A stretch of 17,712 nt of DNA from Pseudomonas sp. GTDB lineage: Bacteria; Pseudomonadota; Gammaproteobacteria; Pseudomonadales; Pseudomonadaceae. Positions 1 through 12,912 of the stretch are shown one piece after another (the stretch's first letter is position 1; every line of letters begins with the position of its first letter). The stretch is from the NCBI GenBank assembly GCA_029239415.1, contig JAQZAY010000047.1, positions 1-17,712 on the forward strand. The letters run 5' to 3'. Both the position numbers and the translations under genes were made by a program. Under the pieces are notes generated by a model that searched no databases, was not told the DNA's origin, and saw only the letters and a list, made by a program, of their open reading frames with translations.

Positions 1-259
1 GACCATGCGCCTGATCATCCTGCCCCAGGCGTTTCGCAAGATGACCCCGCTGCTGCTGCAGCAGAGCATCATCCTGTTCCAGGACACCTCGCTGGTCTAT
101 ACCGTGGGGCTGGTCGACTTTCTCAACTCGGCACGCGCCAGTGGCGATATCATCGGGCGCTCCAACGAGTTCCTGGTGTTCGCCGGTGCCGTGTACTTCC
201 TCATCAGCTTCTCCGCTTCGTGGCTGGTCAAGCGCCTGCAGAAAAGGATCACCGTATGA
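1..259 (+). CDS. gltK: Glutamate/aspartate ABC transporter permease GltK (AatM), C-terminal part
   Basis: Partial gene: the reading frame is open from the window edge (first full codon at position 2) and stops with TGA at 257-259, so only the last 85 or so residues are present. The segment has the end of a HAAA-type polar amino acid permease: the loop with [16 protein letters not shown], typical of GltK/GlnP proteins, then a hydrophobic last membrane helix ([17 protein letters not shown]) and a basic tail (KRLQKR) expected in the cytoplasm. The family forms the inner-membrane channel for glutamate/aspartate together with GltJ. The stop overlaps the gltL start (ATGA at 256-259), so the two are translationally coupled. 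The identification leans on the downstream gltL-aauSR context as well as the residues seen. Confidence 0.9.
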   Translation, partial: TMRLIILPQAFRKMTPLLLQQSIILFQDTSLVYTVGLVDFLNSARASGDIIGRSNEFLVFAGAVYFLISFSASWLVKRLQKRITV

Positions 260-990
260 TTTCCATCAAGAACGTCAACAAGTGGTACGGCGACTTCCAG
301 GTACTGACCGACTGCAACACCGAGGTCAACAAGGGTGAGGTGGTGGTGGTCTGCGGCCCGTCCGGCTCGGGCAAGTCGACGCTGATCAAGTGCGTCAATG
401 CCCTGGAACCGTTCCAGAAAGGCGACGTGGTGGTCGATGGCACCTCGATCGCCGACCCCAAGACCAACCTGCCCAAGCTGCGCTCGCGCGTCGGCATGGT
501 GTTCCAGCACTTCGAGCTGTTCCCGCACCTGACGATCACCGAGAACCTGACCATCGCCCAGCGTAAGGTGCTGGGCCGCAGCGAGACCGAGGCGACCAAG
601 AAAGGGCTGGCGCTGCTGGAGCGTGTGGGGTTGAGCAGCCAGGCGAAAAAGCACCCCGGCCAACTTTCCGGCGGCCAGCAACAACGCGTGGCGATCGCCC
701 GCGCGCTGTCGATGGACCCGATCGTCATGCTGTTCGACGAACCGACCTCGGCGCTCGATCCCGAGATGGTCAGCGAAGTGCTGGACGTGATGGTGGAACT
801 GGCGCACGAAGGCATGACCATGATGTGCGTGACCCACGAGATGGGTTTTGCCCGCAAGGTGGCCAACCGGGTGATCTTCATGGACAAGGGCCATATCATC
901 GAGGACTGCACCAAGGAGCAGTTCTTCGGTGACCAGAACGCCCGCGACCCGCGCACCCAGCACTTCCTCAGCAAGATCCTGCAACACTAG
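256..990 (+). CDS. gltL: Glutamate/aspartate ABC transporter ATP-binding protein GltL (AatP)
   Basis: This 244-residue ATPase powers uptake of acidic amino acids through the GltJK channel on the cytoplasmic face of the inner membrane. All ABC motifs are intact: Walker [10 protein letters not shown] (34-42), a Q-loop in [11 protein letters not shown], signature LSGGQQQ (137-143), Walker B ending in D161-E162 followed by PTSALDP, and the H-loop histidine H194 in VTHEMGFA. Length and motifs are normal for the polar amino acid family (GlnQ/GltL/HisP). The ATG at 256 overlaps the gltK stop (ATGA) and gives the family N-terminus [12 protein letters not shown]; a longer in-frame ATG at 220 lies inside gltK and is not needed. 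In P. putida-type species the transporter operon is activated by AauR with sigma-54 upstream of gltI, outside this window. Confidence 0.95.
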   Translation: MISIKNVNKWYGDFQVLTDCNTEVNKGEVVVVCGPSGSGKSTLIKCVNALEPFQKGDVVVDGTSIADPKTNLPKLRSRVGMVFQHFELFPHLTITENLTIAQRKVLGRSETEATKKGLALLERVGLSSQAKKHPGQLSGGQQQRVAIARALSMDPIVMLFDEPTSALDPEMVSEVLDVMVELAHEGMTMMCVTHEMGFARKVANRVIFMDKGHIIEDCTKEQFFGDQNARDPRTQHFLSKILQH

Positions 991-1005
991 AACACGGCCC
1001 TTGCC

Positions 1006-1031
1006 CGCTGTCCGGCCACTGCCGGGCAGCG
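1006..1031 (+). promoter_or_regulatory. Strong hairpin between gltL and aauS
   Basis: An 11-bp inverted repeat with a 4-base loop (CACT, 1017-1020) pairs 1006-1016 with 1021-1031; the only imperfect pair is T1011/G1026, a wobble in RNA. It begins 16 bases after the gltL stop. There is no following T-run, so it is not a textbook intrinsic terminator. It could protect the 3' end of the upstream mRNA, slow read-through into aauS, or act as an attenuator. The structure is seen directly; the role is inference. Confidence 0.65.
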
Positions 1032-1036
1032 CGCGC

Positions 1037-1053
1037 TGGCCGCGACAAGGCCA
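1037..1053 (+). promoter_or_regulatory. Second hairpin covering the aauS ribosome binding site
   Basis: A perfect 5-bp inverted repeat, TGGCC (1037-1041) and GGCCA (1049-1053), encloses a 7-base loop (GCGACAA). The probable aauS Shine-Dalgarno AAGG (1047-1050) lies half in the loop and half in the 3' arm, 8 bases before the ATG at 1059. Folding of this stem could lower aauS translation. The short stem makes this a moderate claim. Confidence 0.45.
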
Positions 1054-1058
1054 CTGTG

Positions 1059-2969
1059 ATGAAATGCGACCCCGCGCTTTTTCGCCCAGCCCAGCCTGCC
1101 CTTGCCGTGAAACCTCGCCTGATCCGTCAACTGCTGCTTCCGCCCCTGATCATCCTGCTGATGGTCGGCCTGGGACTGGCCGGTTTCCTGATCAGCGAGG
1201 GCAACGGCATCCGCACCCTGAGCGAGACCGGCGAGCGCCAGCTCGAGCTGCACGCGCGCACGGTCGAGAGCGAGATCAGCAAGTACACCTACCTGCCGAG
1301 CCTGCTCGAACTCGAAGACAGCGTGTCCAGCCTGCTGACCGGCAGCGATGACGATCATCGCCAGGCAGTCAACGAATACCTCGAAGGCCTGAACCGGCGC
1401 AGCCGCAGCCGCGCCATCTTCGTGCTCGACACCAGCGGCCGGGTACAGGCCACCAGCAACTGGCGCGACGCCGACTCGTTCCTGGGCGAAGACCTCTCTT
1501 TTCGTGCCTATTTCCAGGATGCCGTGCGCGGTGAGCCGGGGCGTTTCTACGGTATCGGCAGCACCACCGGCGAAGCTGGCTACTTCCTGGCCCACGGCCT
1601 GGAGGAGCATGGCAAGGTCATCGGCGTGGCCGTGATCAAGGTGCGTCTCGATACCCTGGAAGAGCGCTGGCAGCGCGCGCGCCTCGAAGCGTTCGTCAGC
1701 GACGAGAACGGCATCATCATTCTTTCAAGCGACCCGGCCCGGCGCCTCAAGTCGGTCCGCCCACTGACGCCGCAAGCCAAGGAGCGCCTGGCCCGCAGCC
1801 TGCAGTACTACTGGTGGCCGCTCAACGAGTTGCAGCCGCTGGCACGCGAGACCCTTGCCGATGGGGCCGAAAAGCTGACCTTCCCGGCCAACAGCGAGAC
1901 GGACAACGGCAAGCACCACAAGGTCGCCTACCTGGCGCAGACCCGCCGCCTGGCCGACACTCCCTGGCATTTCACCTTGCTGACGCCACTGCAGGACCTG
2001 CGCCGCGAAGCCACGGTGCAGGGTGTTCTGGTGGGCGTGGCCTTTGCGTTGCTGGCCATCGTGCTGATTGCCTGGAACGAGCGGCGCAAGGTGCTCGCCA
2101 CGCGCCTGGCGGCCCGTGAAGCCTTGCAGGAAGCCAACAGCCAGCTGGAGCGCAAGATCGCCGAGCGTACCGCCGACCTGCGCGCCAGCAACGAGCGACT
2201 CAAGGGCCAGATCCGCGAGCGACGGCATGCCGAGCAGACGTTGCGCCATGCCCAGGACGAGCTGGTCCAGGCCGGCAAGCTGGCCGCCATCGGGCAGATG
2301 TCCACCAGCATCGCCCACGAACTCAACCAGCCCCTGGCCGCGCTGCGCACCCTGTCGGGCAATACGGTGCGCTTTCTCGAGCGCGGCGCCCTGGAAACCG
2401 CCAGCACCAACCTGCGCACCATGAACGACCTGATCGACCGCATGGGCCGGATCACTGCCAGCCTGCGCTCCTTCGCCCGGCGCGGCGACGACCGCGGCCA
2501 GGCGTCGCTGGCCAAGGCCGTGGAGGCCAGCCTGCAGGTACTGGCCGGCCGTATCGCCGGGTGCCGCCTGCAGCTGCACAATGAGTTTCTCGACCAGCAG
2601 CTGGCCATCGACCAGACCCGCCTCGAGCAGATCCTGGTCAACCTGATCGGCAATGCCCTGGACGCCATGGCCCACCAGCCGCGGCCCGAGCTGTGGCTTG
2701 AAGGCGAAGCCCTGGGCGACAAGTACCGCCTGCGGGTACGCGACAACGGCCATGGCATCGATGCCGAGGCCCGCAAGCACCTGTTCGAACCTTTTTTCAC
2801 CACCAAGCCCGGCGAGCATGGCCTGGGCCTGGGCCTGACCCTGTCAGCCAGCCTGGCCACCGCCGCCAAGGGCACCCTGAGCGTCGAGCATCCCGCCTCT
2901 GGCGGTACCGCCTTCGTCCTCGCCCTGCCCTTGGCCAAACGCCCGGCAGACTCGGCTGAGCACCCATGA
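1059..2969 (+). CDS. aauS: AauS, sensor histidine kinase for acidic amino acid utilisation (DctB-like)
   Basis: Membrane sensor kinase of 636 residues that autophosphorylates and passes phosphate to AauR. Order of parts: basic N-terminus; membrane helix about 25-44; a periplasmic sensor region of about 275 residues of the double-Cache/DctB kind; second membrane helix about 322-339; a charged coiled-coil about 350-405; the HisKA H-box IAHELNQPLAAL with phospho-acceptor H420; N-box NLIGNALDA (528-536); G1 box DNGHGID (562-568); then an F-box-like LFEPFFTT and a G2 box GLGLGL near 590. Start chosen at ATG 1059 because AAGG (1047-1050) is 8 bases upstream; an in-frame GTG at 1056 is the alternative. 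It follows gltL after 68 bases and precedes aauR by 13 bases. AauSR is known from Pseudomonas to control glutamate, aspartate, glutamine and asparagine uptake; the assignment rests on family motifs plus context. Confidence 0.92.
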   Translation: MKCDPALFRPAQPALAVKPRLIRQLLLPPLIILLMVGLGLAGFLISEGNGIRTLSETGERQLELHARTVESEISKYTYLPSLLELEDSVSSLLTGSDDDHRQAVNEYLEGLNRRSRSRAIFVLDTSGRVQATSNWRDADSFLGEDLSFRAYFQDAVRGEPGRFYGIGSTTGEAGYFLAHGLEEHGKVIGVAVIKVRLDTLEERWQRARLEAFVSDENGIIILSSDPARRLKSVRPLTPQAKERLARSLQYYWWPLNELQPLARETLADGAEKLTFPANSETDNGKHHKVAYLAQTRRLADTPWHFTLLTPLQDLRREATVQGVLVGVAFALLAIVLIAWNERRKVLATRLAAREALQEANSQLERKIAERTADLRASNERLKGQIRERRHAEQTLRHAQDELVQAGKLAAIGQMSTSIAHELNQPLAALRTLSGNTVRFLERGALETASTNLRTMNDLIDRMGRITASLRSFARRGDDRGQASLAKAVEASLQVLAGRIAGCRLQLHNEFLDQQLAIDQTRLEQILVNLIGNALDAMAHQPRPELWLEGEALGDKYRLRVRDNGHGIDAEARKHLFEPFFTTKPGEHGLGLGLTLSASLATAAKGTLSVEHPASGGTAFVLALPLAKRPADSAEHP

Positions 2970-2982
2970 GCAGAGAGCCTCT

Positions 2983-4308
<1,326 letters not shown>

Positions 4309-4326
4309 TCATCAGGAAAATACTTC

Positions 4327-4662
4327 GTGGATTTGATACTCAAGGCAGCGCTTGGCGGCGCCGTGGTGGTGTTGCTCGCCCTGTTGGCCAAGACTCGCAA
4401 CTACTACATCGCGGGGCTGGTGCCGCTGTTTCCGACCTTTGCCCTGATCGCCCACTACATCGTCGGCAAGGGCCGCTCGCTGGACGACCTCAAGGCCACC
4501 ATCGTTTTCGGCATGTGGTCGATCATCCCGTATTTCGTCTATCTCGCGGCGTTGTACATTCTCGTCGGCCGCATGCGCCTGGAGGCCTCGCTGGCGCTGG
4601 CCACCGTGGCCTGGCTGGTGGCCGCGACCGTGCTGGTGTCGGTCTGGGTCCGCCTGCACTGA
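4327..4662 (+). CDS. GlpM-family inner-membrane protein
   Basis: A small, very hydrophobic protein of 111 residues with four predicted membrane helices (about 5-21, 24-46, 59-82, 85-109). The core NYYIAGLVPLFPTFALIAHY is what I recall as the hallmark of Pseudomonas GlpM. GlpM of P. aeruginosa was named in the glycerol region and reported as needed for efficient alginate production; its biochemical role is unknown. The start is GTG at 4327, with AGGAA (4314-4318) 8 bases upstream. It lies 18 bases after the aauR stop on the same strand and may be co-transcribed with aauSR, although a link to amino acid sensing is not established. It converges on the hydrolase gene, with only 8 bases between the stops and no clear terminator. 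Confidence 0.8.
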   Translation: MDLILKAALGGAVVVLLALLAKTRNYYIAGLVPLFPTFALIAHYIVGKGRSLDDLKATIVFGMWSIIPYFVYLAALYILVGRMRLEASLALATVAWLVAATVLVSVWVRLH

Positions 4663-4670
4663 CGCCCCAC

Positions 4671-5693
4671 CTACAAGGGGATGCGTGGTCTGCTCACCGC
4701 CAGCCCGGCCAACTGCTGCGGATCCTCGCGGTGGTCTTTCAGGTAGGGCAGCACCGCCTCCAGCAAGGGCTCCTTGAACGGCTCCTGGAACCGGTGCGCC
4801 AGCCCGGGTATCAGACGCAGCTGGCTGCCTTGCACATGCGCCGCCAGGTGCACGCCGTGCATCACCGGCAGTAGCGGGTCGGCCGTGCCATGCACCACCA
4901 GCGTCGGCACGCGCAGCCGGTTGAGCAGCCCGACCCGGCTTGGCTCGGCCAGGATCGCCATGATCTGGCGCTTGGCGCCTTCGGGATTGAACGCCCGGTC
5001 GTAGGCGGCCGCCGCCTGCTGCAGCAAAACGGCGCGGTCGTCGCGAACCTGCGGGCTGCCCAGCGCGGCAAGCAGGTCGGCCTGCTGCTCGAGAGCGGCC
5101 TCGCGGCTGGGCGCACTGCGCCGGGCCAGCAACTCAACCAGTGCGGCGCTCGGTGCCGGCAGGCCAGCCGCGCCCGAGCTGGACATCACCAGCGTCAAGC
5201 TGCGCACCCGCGCGGGCGCCATGGCCGCCATGTGCTGGGCGATCATGCCGCCCATGCTGGCACCGAGCACATGAAACTGCCGGACCTGCAGCTCGTCCAT
5301 CAGGCGCAGCGCGTCTTCGGCCATGTCGGTCAGGGCGTAGGGCGCCGCCATGGGCAGGCCGAGCTTGTAGCGCAGCACTTCGATCGCCAGGTTGGCCGTG
5401 GGTGGTGCCTGGTTCCAGCGCGACAGCCCCGCGTCGCGATTGTCGTAGCGGATGACCCGGAATCCCTGGTGACACAGGGCCTGGACCACGTCATCGGGCC
5501 AATGGATCAGTTGCCCACCCAGGCCCATGACCAGCAGCAAGGCCGGGTCTGCCGGGTCGCCAACACTCTGGTAGACCAGGCTCAACGCCCCGAGCTCGGC
5601 CCGCTGGGCGGGCACGCTGGTGTCGCACTGCGGATCTGCGAAGGCCCCCGTCGTACTCATCAGGAAACATAGAATGATCAATAAAGCCCGCAT
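4671..5693 (-). CDS. Exported alpha/beta-fold hydrolase (RdmC/methylesterase-like)
   Basis: A 340-residue alpha/beta hydrolase. The chosen ATG (complement of 5691-5693) gives a Sec signal peptide: MRA, a hydrophobic run LLIILCFL, then a probable cleavage site TGAFA/DPQC (about 19/20). Catalytic triad visible: nucleophile S146 in GASMGG, acid D272 in HGTADPLLP, and H300 in PGLAHRFQ. An oxyanion/HG-like segment MGLGGQ (56-61) and the motif VIRYDNRDAGLS resemble the RdmC/aclacinomycin methylesterase group, but the substrate cannot be told from sequence. The ribosome binding site is weak (GGTG about 9 bases upstream). Longer in-frame starts up to 5777 would bury the signal peptide. The gene is divergent from metR and may share regulation with it; no pathway partner is adjacent. 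Confidence 0.85.
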   Translation of the reverse strand: MRALLIILCFLMSTTGAFADPQCDTSVPAQRAELGALSLVYQSVGDPADPALLLVMGLGGQLIHWPDDVVQALCHQGFRVIRYDNRDAGLSRWNQAPPTANLAIEVLRYKLGLPMAAPYALTDMAEDALRLMDELQVRQFHVLGASMGGMIAQHMAAMAPARVRSLTLVMSSSGAAGLPAPSAALVELLARRSAPSREAALEQQADLLAALGSPQVRDDRAVLLQQAAAAYDRAFNPEGAKRQIMAILAEPSRVGLLNRLRVPTLVVHGTADPLLPVMHGVHLAAHVQGSQLRLIPGLAHRFQEPFKEPLLEAVLPYLKDHREDPQQLAGLAVSRPRIPL

Positions 5694-5738
5694 GACAGAA
5701 ACACCAGAATGCAGATCCCCAGTCGAGCGCCAGTCTGA

Positions 5739-5751
5739 TGAATTGCATTCG
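5739..5751. promoter_or_regulatory. Candidate MetR-type operator 1
   Basis: TGAATTGCATTCG contains the dyad GAAT-TGC-ATTC and fits the enteric MetR consensus TGAANNTNNTTCA at 7 of 9 defined positions. It lies 46 bases upstream of the hydrolase ATG (minus strand) and 188 bases upstream of the metR GTG. The dyad is seen; assignment to MetR is inference. Confidence 0.35.
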
Positions 5752-5883
5752 AGCGCGCTGCCACAACTGTGTGACAATTTGATGACCGCAGCCGAACGGT
5801 CGGCGCCTGATCATCTACCACTGGGCAGGCTGCGTCACCAGGGCAGGCGCCTGGTCCATCCTTGTCGACAAGCCCGGGCTGCA

Positions 5884-5896
5884 TGAGCGAAACTCA
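5884..5896. promoter_or_regulatory. Candidate MetR-type operator 2 (autoregulation)
   Basis: TGAGCGAAACTCA is a perfect dyad TGAG-N5-CTCA with the outer geometry of the MetR box (TGA-N7-TCA). It lies 43 bases before the metR GTG, where an autoregulatory LysR-type site would be expected. The fourth and tenth positions differ from the enteric consensus. Confidence 0.4.
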
Positions 5897-5929
5897 CCCT
5901 GTTGCCCGCTTGTATCAAATAGTGTTCAT

Positions 5930-5933
5930 GGAG
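5930..5933 (+). promoter_or_regulatory. Ribosome binding site deciding the metR start
   Basis: GGAG sits 6 bases upstream of the GTG at 5940, whereas the in-frame ATG at 5928 has no Shine-Dalgarno before it and itself overlaps this GGAG. This favours GTG 5940 and gives the family N-terminus (M)LEIRHLKTL. Confidence 0.6.
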
Positions 5934-5939
5934 CCCGTA

Positions 5940-6857
5940 GTGCTGGAAATCCGTCACCTGAAAACCCTGCACGCCCTGCGCGAAGCCGACAGCCTGGTCG
6001 AGGCCGCCGAGCGCCTGCACCTGACCCAGTCGGCGCTGTCCCACCAGTTCAAGGAACTCGAGGAGCGCGTCGGCATGCAGTTGTTCGTGCGCAAGAGCAA
6101 GCCGATCCGCTTCACCAGCGCCGGCCTGCGCCTGCTGCAACTGGCCGACGCCACCCTGCCCTTGCTGCGCGGCGCCGAGCGCGACATCGCGCGCCTGGCG
6201 GGTGGCACGGCAGGACGCTTGCACATGGCCATCGAATGCCACAGCTGCTTCCAGTGGCTGATGCCGACCATCGACCAGTTCCGCGATGCCTGGCCCGAAG
6301 TCGAGCTGGACCTGGCCTCGGGCTTCTCCTTCGCGCCTTTGCCCGCGCTGGCCCGTGGGGATCTCGACCTGGTCGTCACTTCCGACCCGCTCGACCTGGC
6401 CGGGATCACCTACGTACCGCTGTTCACCTATGAGGCCATGCTGGCCGTGGCCAACCAGCACCCGCTGGCCAGCAAGCCCTGGATCATGCCCCAGGACCTG
6501 CTTGACCAGACCCTGATCACCTATCCGGTTGAACGTGACCGCCTGGACATCTTCACCCGCTTCCTGGAGCCTGCGGACATCGAGCCGGCGGCAGTGCGCA
6601 CTTCGGAACTGACGGTGATGATGATGCAGCTGGTGGCCAGCGGCCGTGGAGTATGCGGCGTACCGCACTGGGCGCTGCACGAATACAGCTCGCGGGGCTA
6701 CGTGAAGGGCAAGCGCCTGGGCGAAAAAGGCCTGTTCGCCACGCTCTACGCAGCAGTACGCACCGACATGCTCGATGCGCCCTACATGCGCGATTTCCTG
6801 CTGACCGCCAAGGACACTTCGTTCGCCACCCTTGACGGGGTCAGTGCGGTGCGCTGA
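5940..6857 (+). CDS. metR: MetR, LysR-family regulator of methionine biosynthesis
   Basis: LysR-type regulator of 305 residues that in enterics activates metE/metH-type genes with homocysteine as co-regulator. The N-terminal winged helix (about 1-60) contains SLVEAAERLHLTQSALSHQ and ends with LFVRKSKPIRFT, nearly as in E. coli MetR. The effector domain carries the MetR hallmark AIECHSCFQWL (C100 and C103) and the matching stretch ELDLASGFSFAP. Start set at GTG 5940 by the GGAG at 5930-5933; the residues upstream (from ATG 5928 or 5862) are not family-like. It is divergent from the exported hydrolase, with MetR-like dyads between them, so it may autoregulate and control the hydrolase. No metE or metH is in this window. 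Confidence 0.92.
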   Translation: MLEIRHLKTLHALREADSLVEAAERLHLTQSALSHQFKELEERVGMQLFVRKSKPIRFTSAGLRLLQLADATLPLLRGAERDIARLAGGTAGRLHMAIECHSCFQWLMPTIDQFRDAWPEVELDLASGFSFAPLPALARGDLDLVVTSDPLDLAGITYVPLFTYEAMLAVANQHPLASKPWIMPQDLLDQTLITYPVERDRLDIFTRFLEPADIEPAAVRTSELTVMMMQLVASGRGVCGVPHWALHEYSSRGYVKGKRLGEKGLFATLYAAVRTDMLDAPYMRDFLLTAKDTSFATLDGVSAVR

Positions 6858-6875
6858 TGCCGGACGAACGCCCCT

Positions 6876-6889
6876 TGCCATTCATGGCA
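6876..6889. repeat. 14-bp dyad upstream of lhr
   Basis: TGCCATTCATGGCA pairs 6 bp on each side of a 2-base centre. It lies in the 52-base metR-lhr gap, 20 bases before the lhr ATG. It may be a protein-binding site or chance; no regulator is assigned. Confidence 0.35.
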
Positions 6890-6909
6890 GCGCGCCCCAT
6901 AAACACTGC

Positions 6910-11205
<4,296 letters not shown>

Positions 11206-11232
11206 CCGACAGCGCGAAAAGGGGACCCGGCA

Positions 11233-12651
11233 TCAGGACACCGCCTGCACAGCGCCGGAGGTCTCCTTCGGCGCCAGCCTGAACACGAAGTACAACACCG
11301 TCAGCATCACCAGGAACGCCGGCCCGACATACAGCGCCACGCGGGTTTCCTCGAAGAACGCCATCAGCCCGACCACCAGGATCAGGAACGCCAGCGCCAG
11401 GTAGGAGCTCAGCGGCCACAGCCACATGCGGTATTTCAGCGCCTGGCGCTCGGCCGTGCTCAGCCCGGCGCGGAACCGCAGCTGCGCCAGCAGGATCATC
11501 ACCCAGGTCCAGATGGCGCCGAAGGTGGCGATCGACGTCACCCAGACAAACACCTTCTCGGGGACCAGGTAGTTGGCCAGCACGCCCAGCAGCAGCGCAC
11601 CGATCGACAGCAGCAGGGCATTGCGCGGCACGCCGTTGCGCGAGGTGCGGGCGAAGGCGGACGGCGCCTGGCCATTCTGCGCCAGGCTGTAGAGCATGCG
11701 CCCGGTGCTGAAGATACCGCCGTTGCACGACGACAGCGCGGCGGTGATCACCACGAAGTTGATGATGCCGGCAGCGGTCTTGATGCCCAGGCGCTCGAAG
11801 GTCATGACGAAGGGGCTGCCCTGGCTGCCGATTTCGTTCCACGGGTAGATCGAGAGGATCACGAACAGCGCACCGACATAGAACAGCAGGATGCGCCAGA
11901 ACACCGAGCCGATCGCCTGGGGGATGGTCTTGTGCGGGTTGCGCGCCTCGCCGGCGGTAAGGCCGATCATCTCCACGCCCAGGTAGGCGAACATCACCAT
12001 CTGCAGCGACATGAGCACGCCGGTCAGGCCGTTGGGCATGAAGCCGCCGTTGCTCCAGAGATTGGAGATGCCCATCGCCACGCCGTCATTGCCCAGGCCA
12101 AAGGCGATAATGCCAATGCCGCCCAGGACCATGGCGATGATGGTGACGATCTTGATCAGGGCGAACCAGAACTCGAACTCGCCGAACGCCTTGACCGCGA
12201 TCAGGTTGATCGCGCCCATGCTGGCCAAGGCCATCAGGGCCCAGATCCAGCGCGGTACATCGGGGAACCAGATGCCCATGTAGATGGCCACGGCGGTGAT
12301 TTCCGCCACGCAGGTCACCAGCCACAGGAACCAGTAGTTCCAACCGGTGAGAAAGCCCGCCAGCGGGCCGAGGTAGTCCTGGGCATAGCGGCTGAACGAG
12401 CCGGCAACGGGATTGTGCACGGCCATTTCGCCCAAGGCGCGCATGATCACCAGGATCGCCAGGCCGCCAAGGATGTAAGAGAACATGATGGCCGGACCGG
12501 CCATCTCGATGGCCTTGGCCGAGCCGAGGAACAGGCCGACGCCGATACAGGCGCCAAGCGCCATCAGGCGGATGTGCCGCTCGCCGAGTTCACGCTTGAG
12601 CGGGCCGCCCTCGATGGACGCACCCTGGGCAGGATGATTGCCGACTGGCAT
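11233..12651 (-). CDS. APC-family amino acid permease (ProY/HutT-like)
   Basis: A 472-residue inner-membrane amino acid:proton symporter of the amino acid transporter (AAT) family, with about 12 hydrophobic helices. The first helix carries the substrate-binding signature GACIGVGLFLGSA (33-45). Helix 2 to 3 has IMRALGEMAVHNPVAGSFSRYA, and later SLQMVMFAYLGVEMIG and AGEARNP are typical. Stretches such as LFVILSIYPWN, GSPFVMTF and HIRLMALG match my memory of enteric ProY (proline) and Pseudomonas HutT (histidine), so the substrate is probably proline, histidine or a related amino acid but is not settled. Start at ATG (complement 12649-12651), with GAGG 10 bases upstream. The stop lies 27 bases from the convergent lhr stop. 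Confidence 0.85.
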   Translation of the reverse strand: MPVGNHPAQGASIEGGPLKRELGERHIRLMALGACIGVGLFLGSAKAIEMAGPAIMFSYILGGLAILVIMRALGEMAVHNPVAGSFSRYAQDYLGPLAGFLTGWNYWFLWLVTCVAEITAVAIYMGIWFPDVPRWIWALMALASMGAINLIAVKAFGEFEFWFALIKIVTIIAMVLGGIGIIAFGLGNDGVAMGISNLWSNGGFMPNGLTGVLMSLQMVMFAYLGVEMIGLTAGEARNPHKTIPQAIGSVFWRILLFYVGALFVILSIYPWNEIGSQGSPFVMTFERLGIKTAAGIINFVVITAALSSCNGGIFSTGRMLYSLAQNGQAPSAFARTSRNGVPRNALLLSIGALLLGVLANYLVPEKVFVWVTSIATFGAIWTWVMILLAQLRFRAGLSTAERQALKYRMWLWPLSSYLALAFLILVVGLMAFFEETRVALYVGPAFLVMLTVLYFVFRLAPKETSGAVQAVS

Positions 12652-12795
12652 AGGAAAACAACCTCATCTTGTTATTGGATTTACCTTCGTGCAGAGCTGG
12701 CGGCGCCGGTAGGCGCGTGCGTTGTCTTGCCGGAATAGCCTCGTGGGCCGTTCCGTCCACCGGCACCGGGGTGCTGGCAGGGCGAAGGGCCGAGC

Positions 12796-12801
12796 AGTAT
12801 A
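12796..12801 (-). promoter_or_regulatory. Candidate -10 element of the permease promoter
   Basis: On the minus strand this reads TATACT, one base from the sigma-70 consensus, about 145 bases upstream of the permease ATG. The -35 region (about GAAAAT at 17-bp spacing) is poor, which would suit an activator-dependent promoter. A CCCT-N4-AGGG dyad (12808-12819) lies in the spacer and could be an operator. The leader of roughly 140 bases is long for a pseudomonad permease. Confidence 0.35.
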
Positions 12802-12912
12802 GGAAGCCCTCTGTAGGGATTTTCACCATATACAGCAGAAAATTCGGCGTTAAGTCTCGTCATTCATCCATGCCCCAGGAGACTTGAAGACGCTTCTCAC
12901 AAAATTTTCACC

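Larger units (their letters stand above)
5694..5939. other. Divergent intergenic region between hydrolase and metR
   Basis: A gene-free 246-base stretch serving both promoters. It contains a TGAA-N5-TTC dyad (5739-5750), a 5-bp hairpin GCCGA-ACGG-TCGGC (5791-5804), two copies of GGCGCCTG (5802-5809 and 5846-5853), the second within the perfect palindrome CAGGCGCCTG (5844-5853), and a TGAG-N5-CTCA dyad (5884-5896). I see no convincing sigma-70 promoter for either gene and no small ORF with a good ribosome binding site. Confidence 0.5.

Noticed and set aside
97..987. Long minus-strand open frame opposite gltL
   Set aside because: It mirrors gltL, is His/Gln/Ala-rich with no family motif, and arises from G/C third-position bias on the coding strand.
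1725..2819. Long minus-strand open frame opposite aauS
   Set aside because: The plus strand here encodes a complete histidine kinase with all its boxes; the antisense frame has low-complexity composition and no ribosome binding site or domain.
4663..4690. Possible bidirectional terminator between the GlpM-like gene and the hydrolase
   Set aside because: Only a 4-bp CCCC/GGGG stem with an 8-base loop and no T-run on either strand.
5902..5930. Sigma-70 promoter for metR starting with TTGCCC
   Set aside because: No acceptable -10 hexamer at 16-18 bp spacing.
12703..12716. GCGCC-GGTA-GGCGC hairpin upstream of the permease as a terminator or attenuator
   Set aside because: The stem is only 5 bp and no T-run follows on the minus strand; it is mentioned only as part of the intergenic description.
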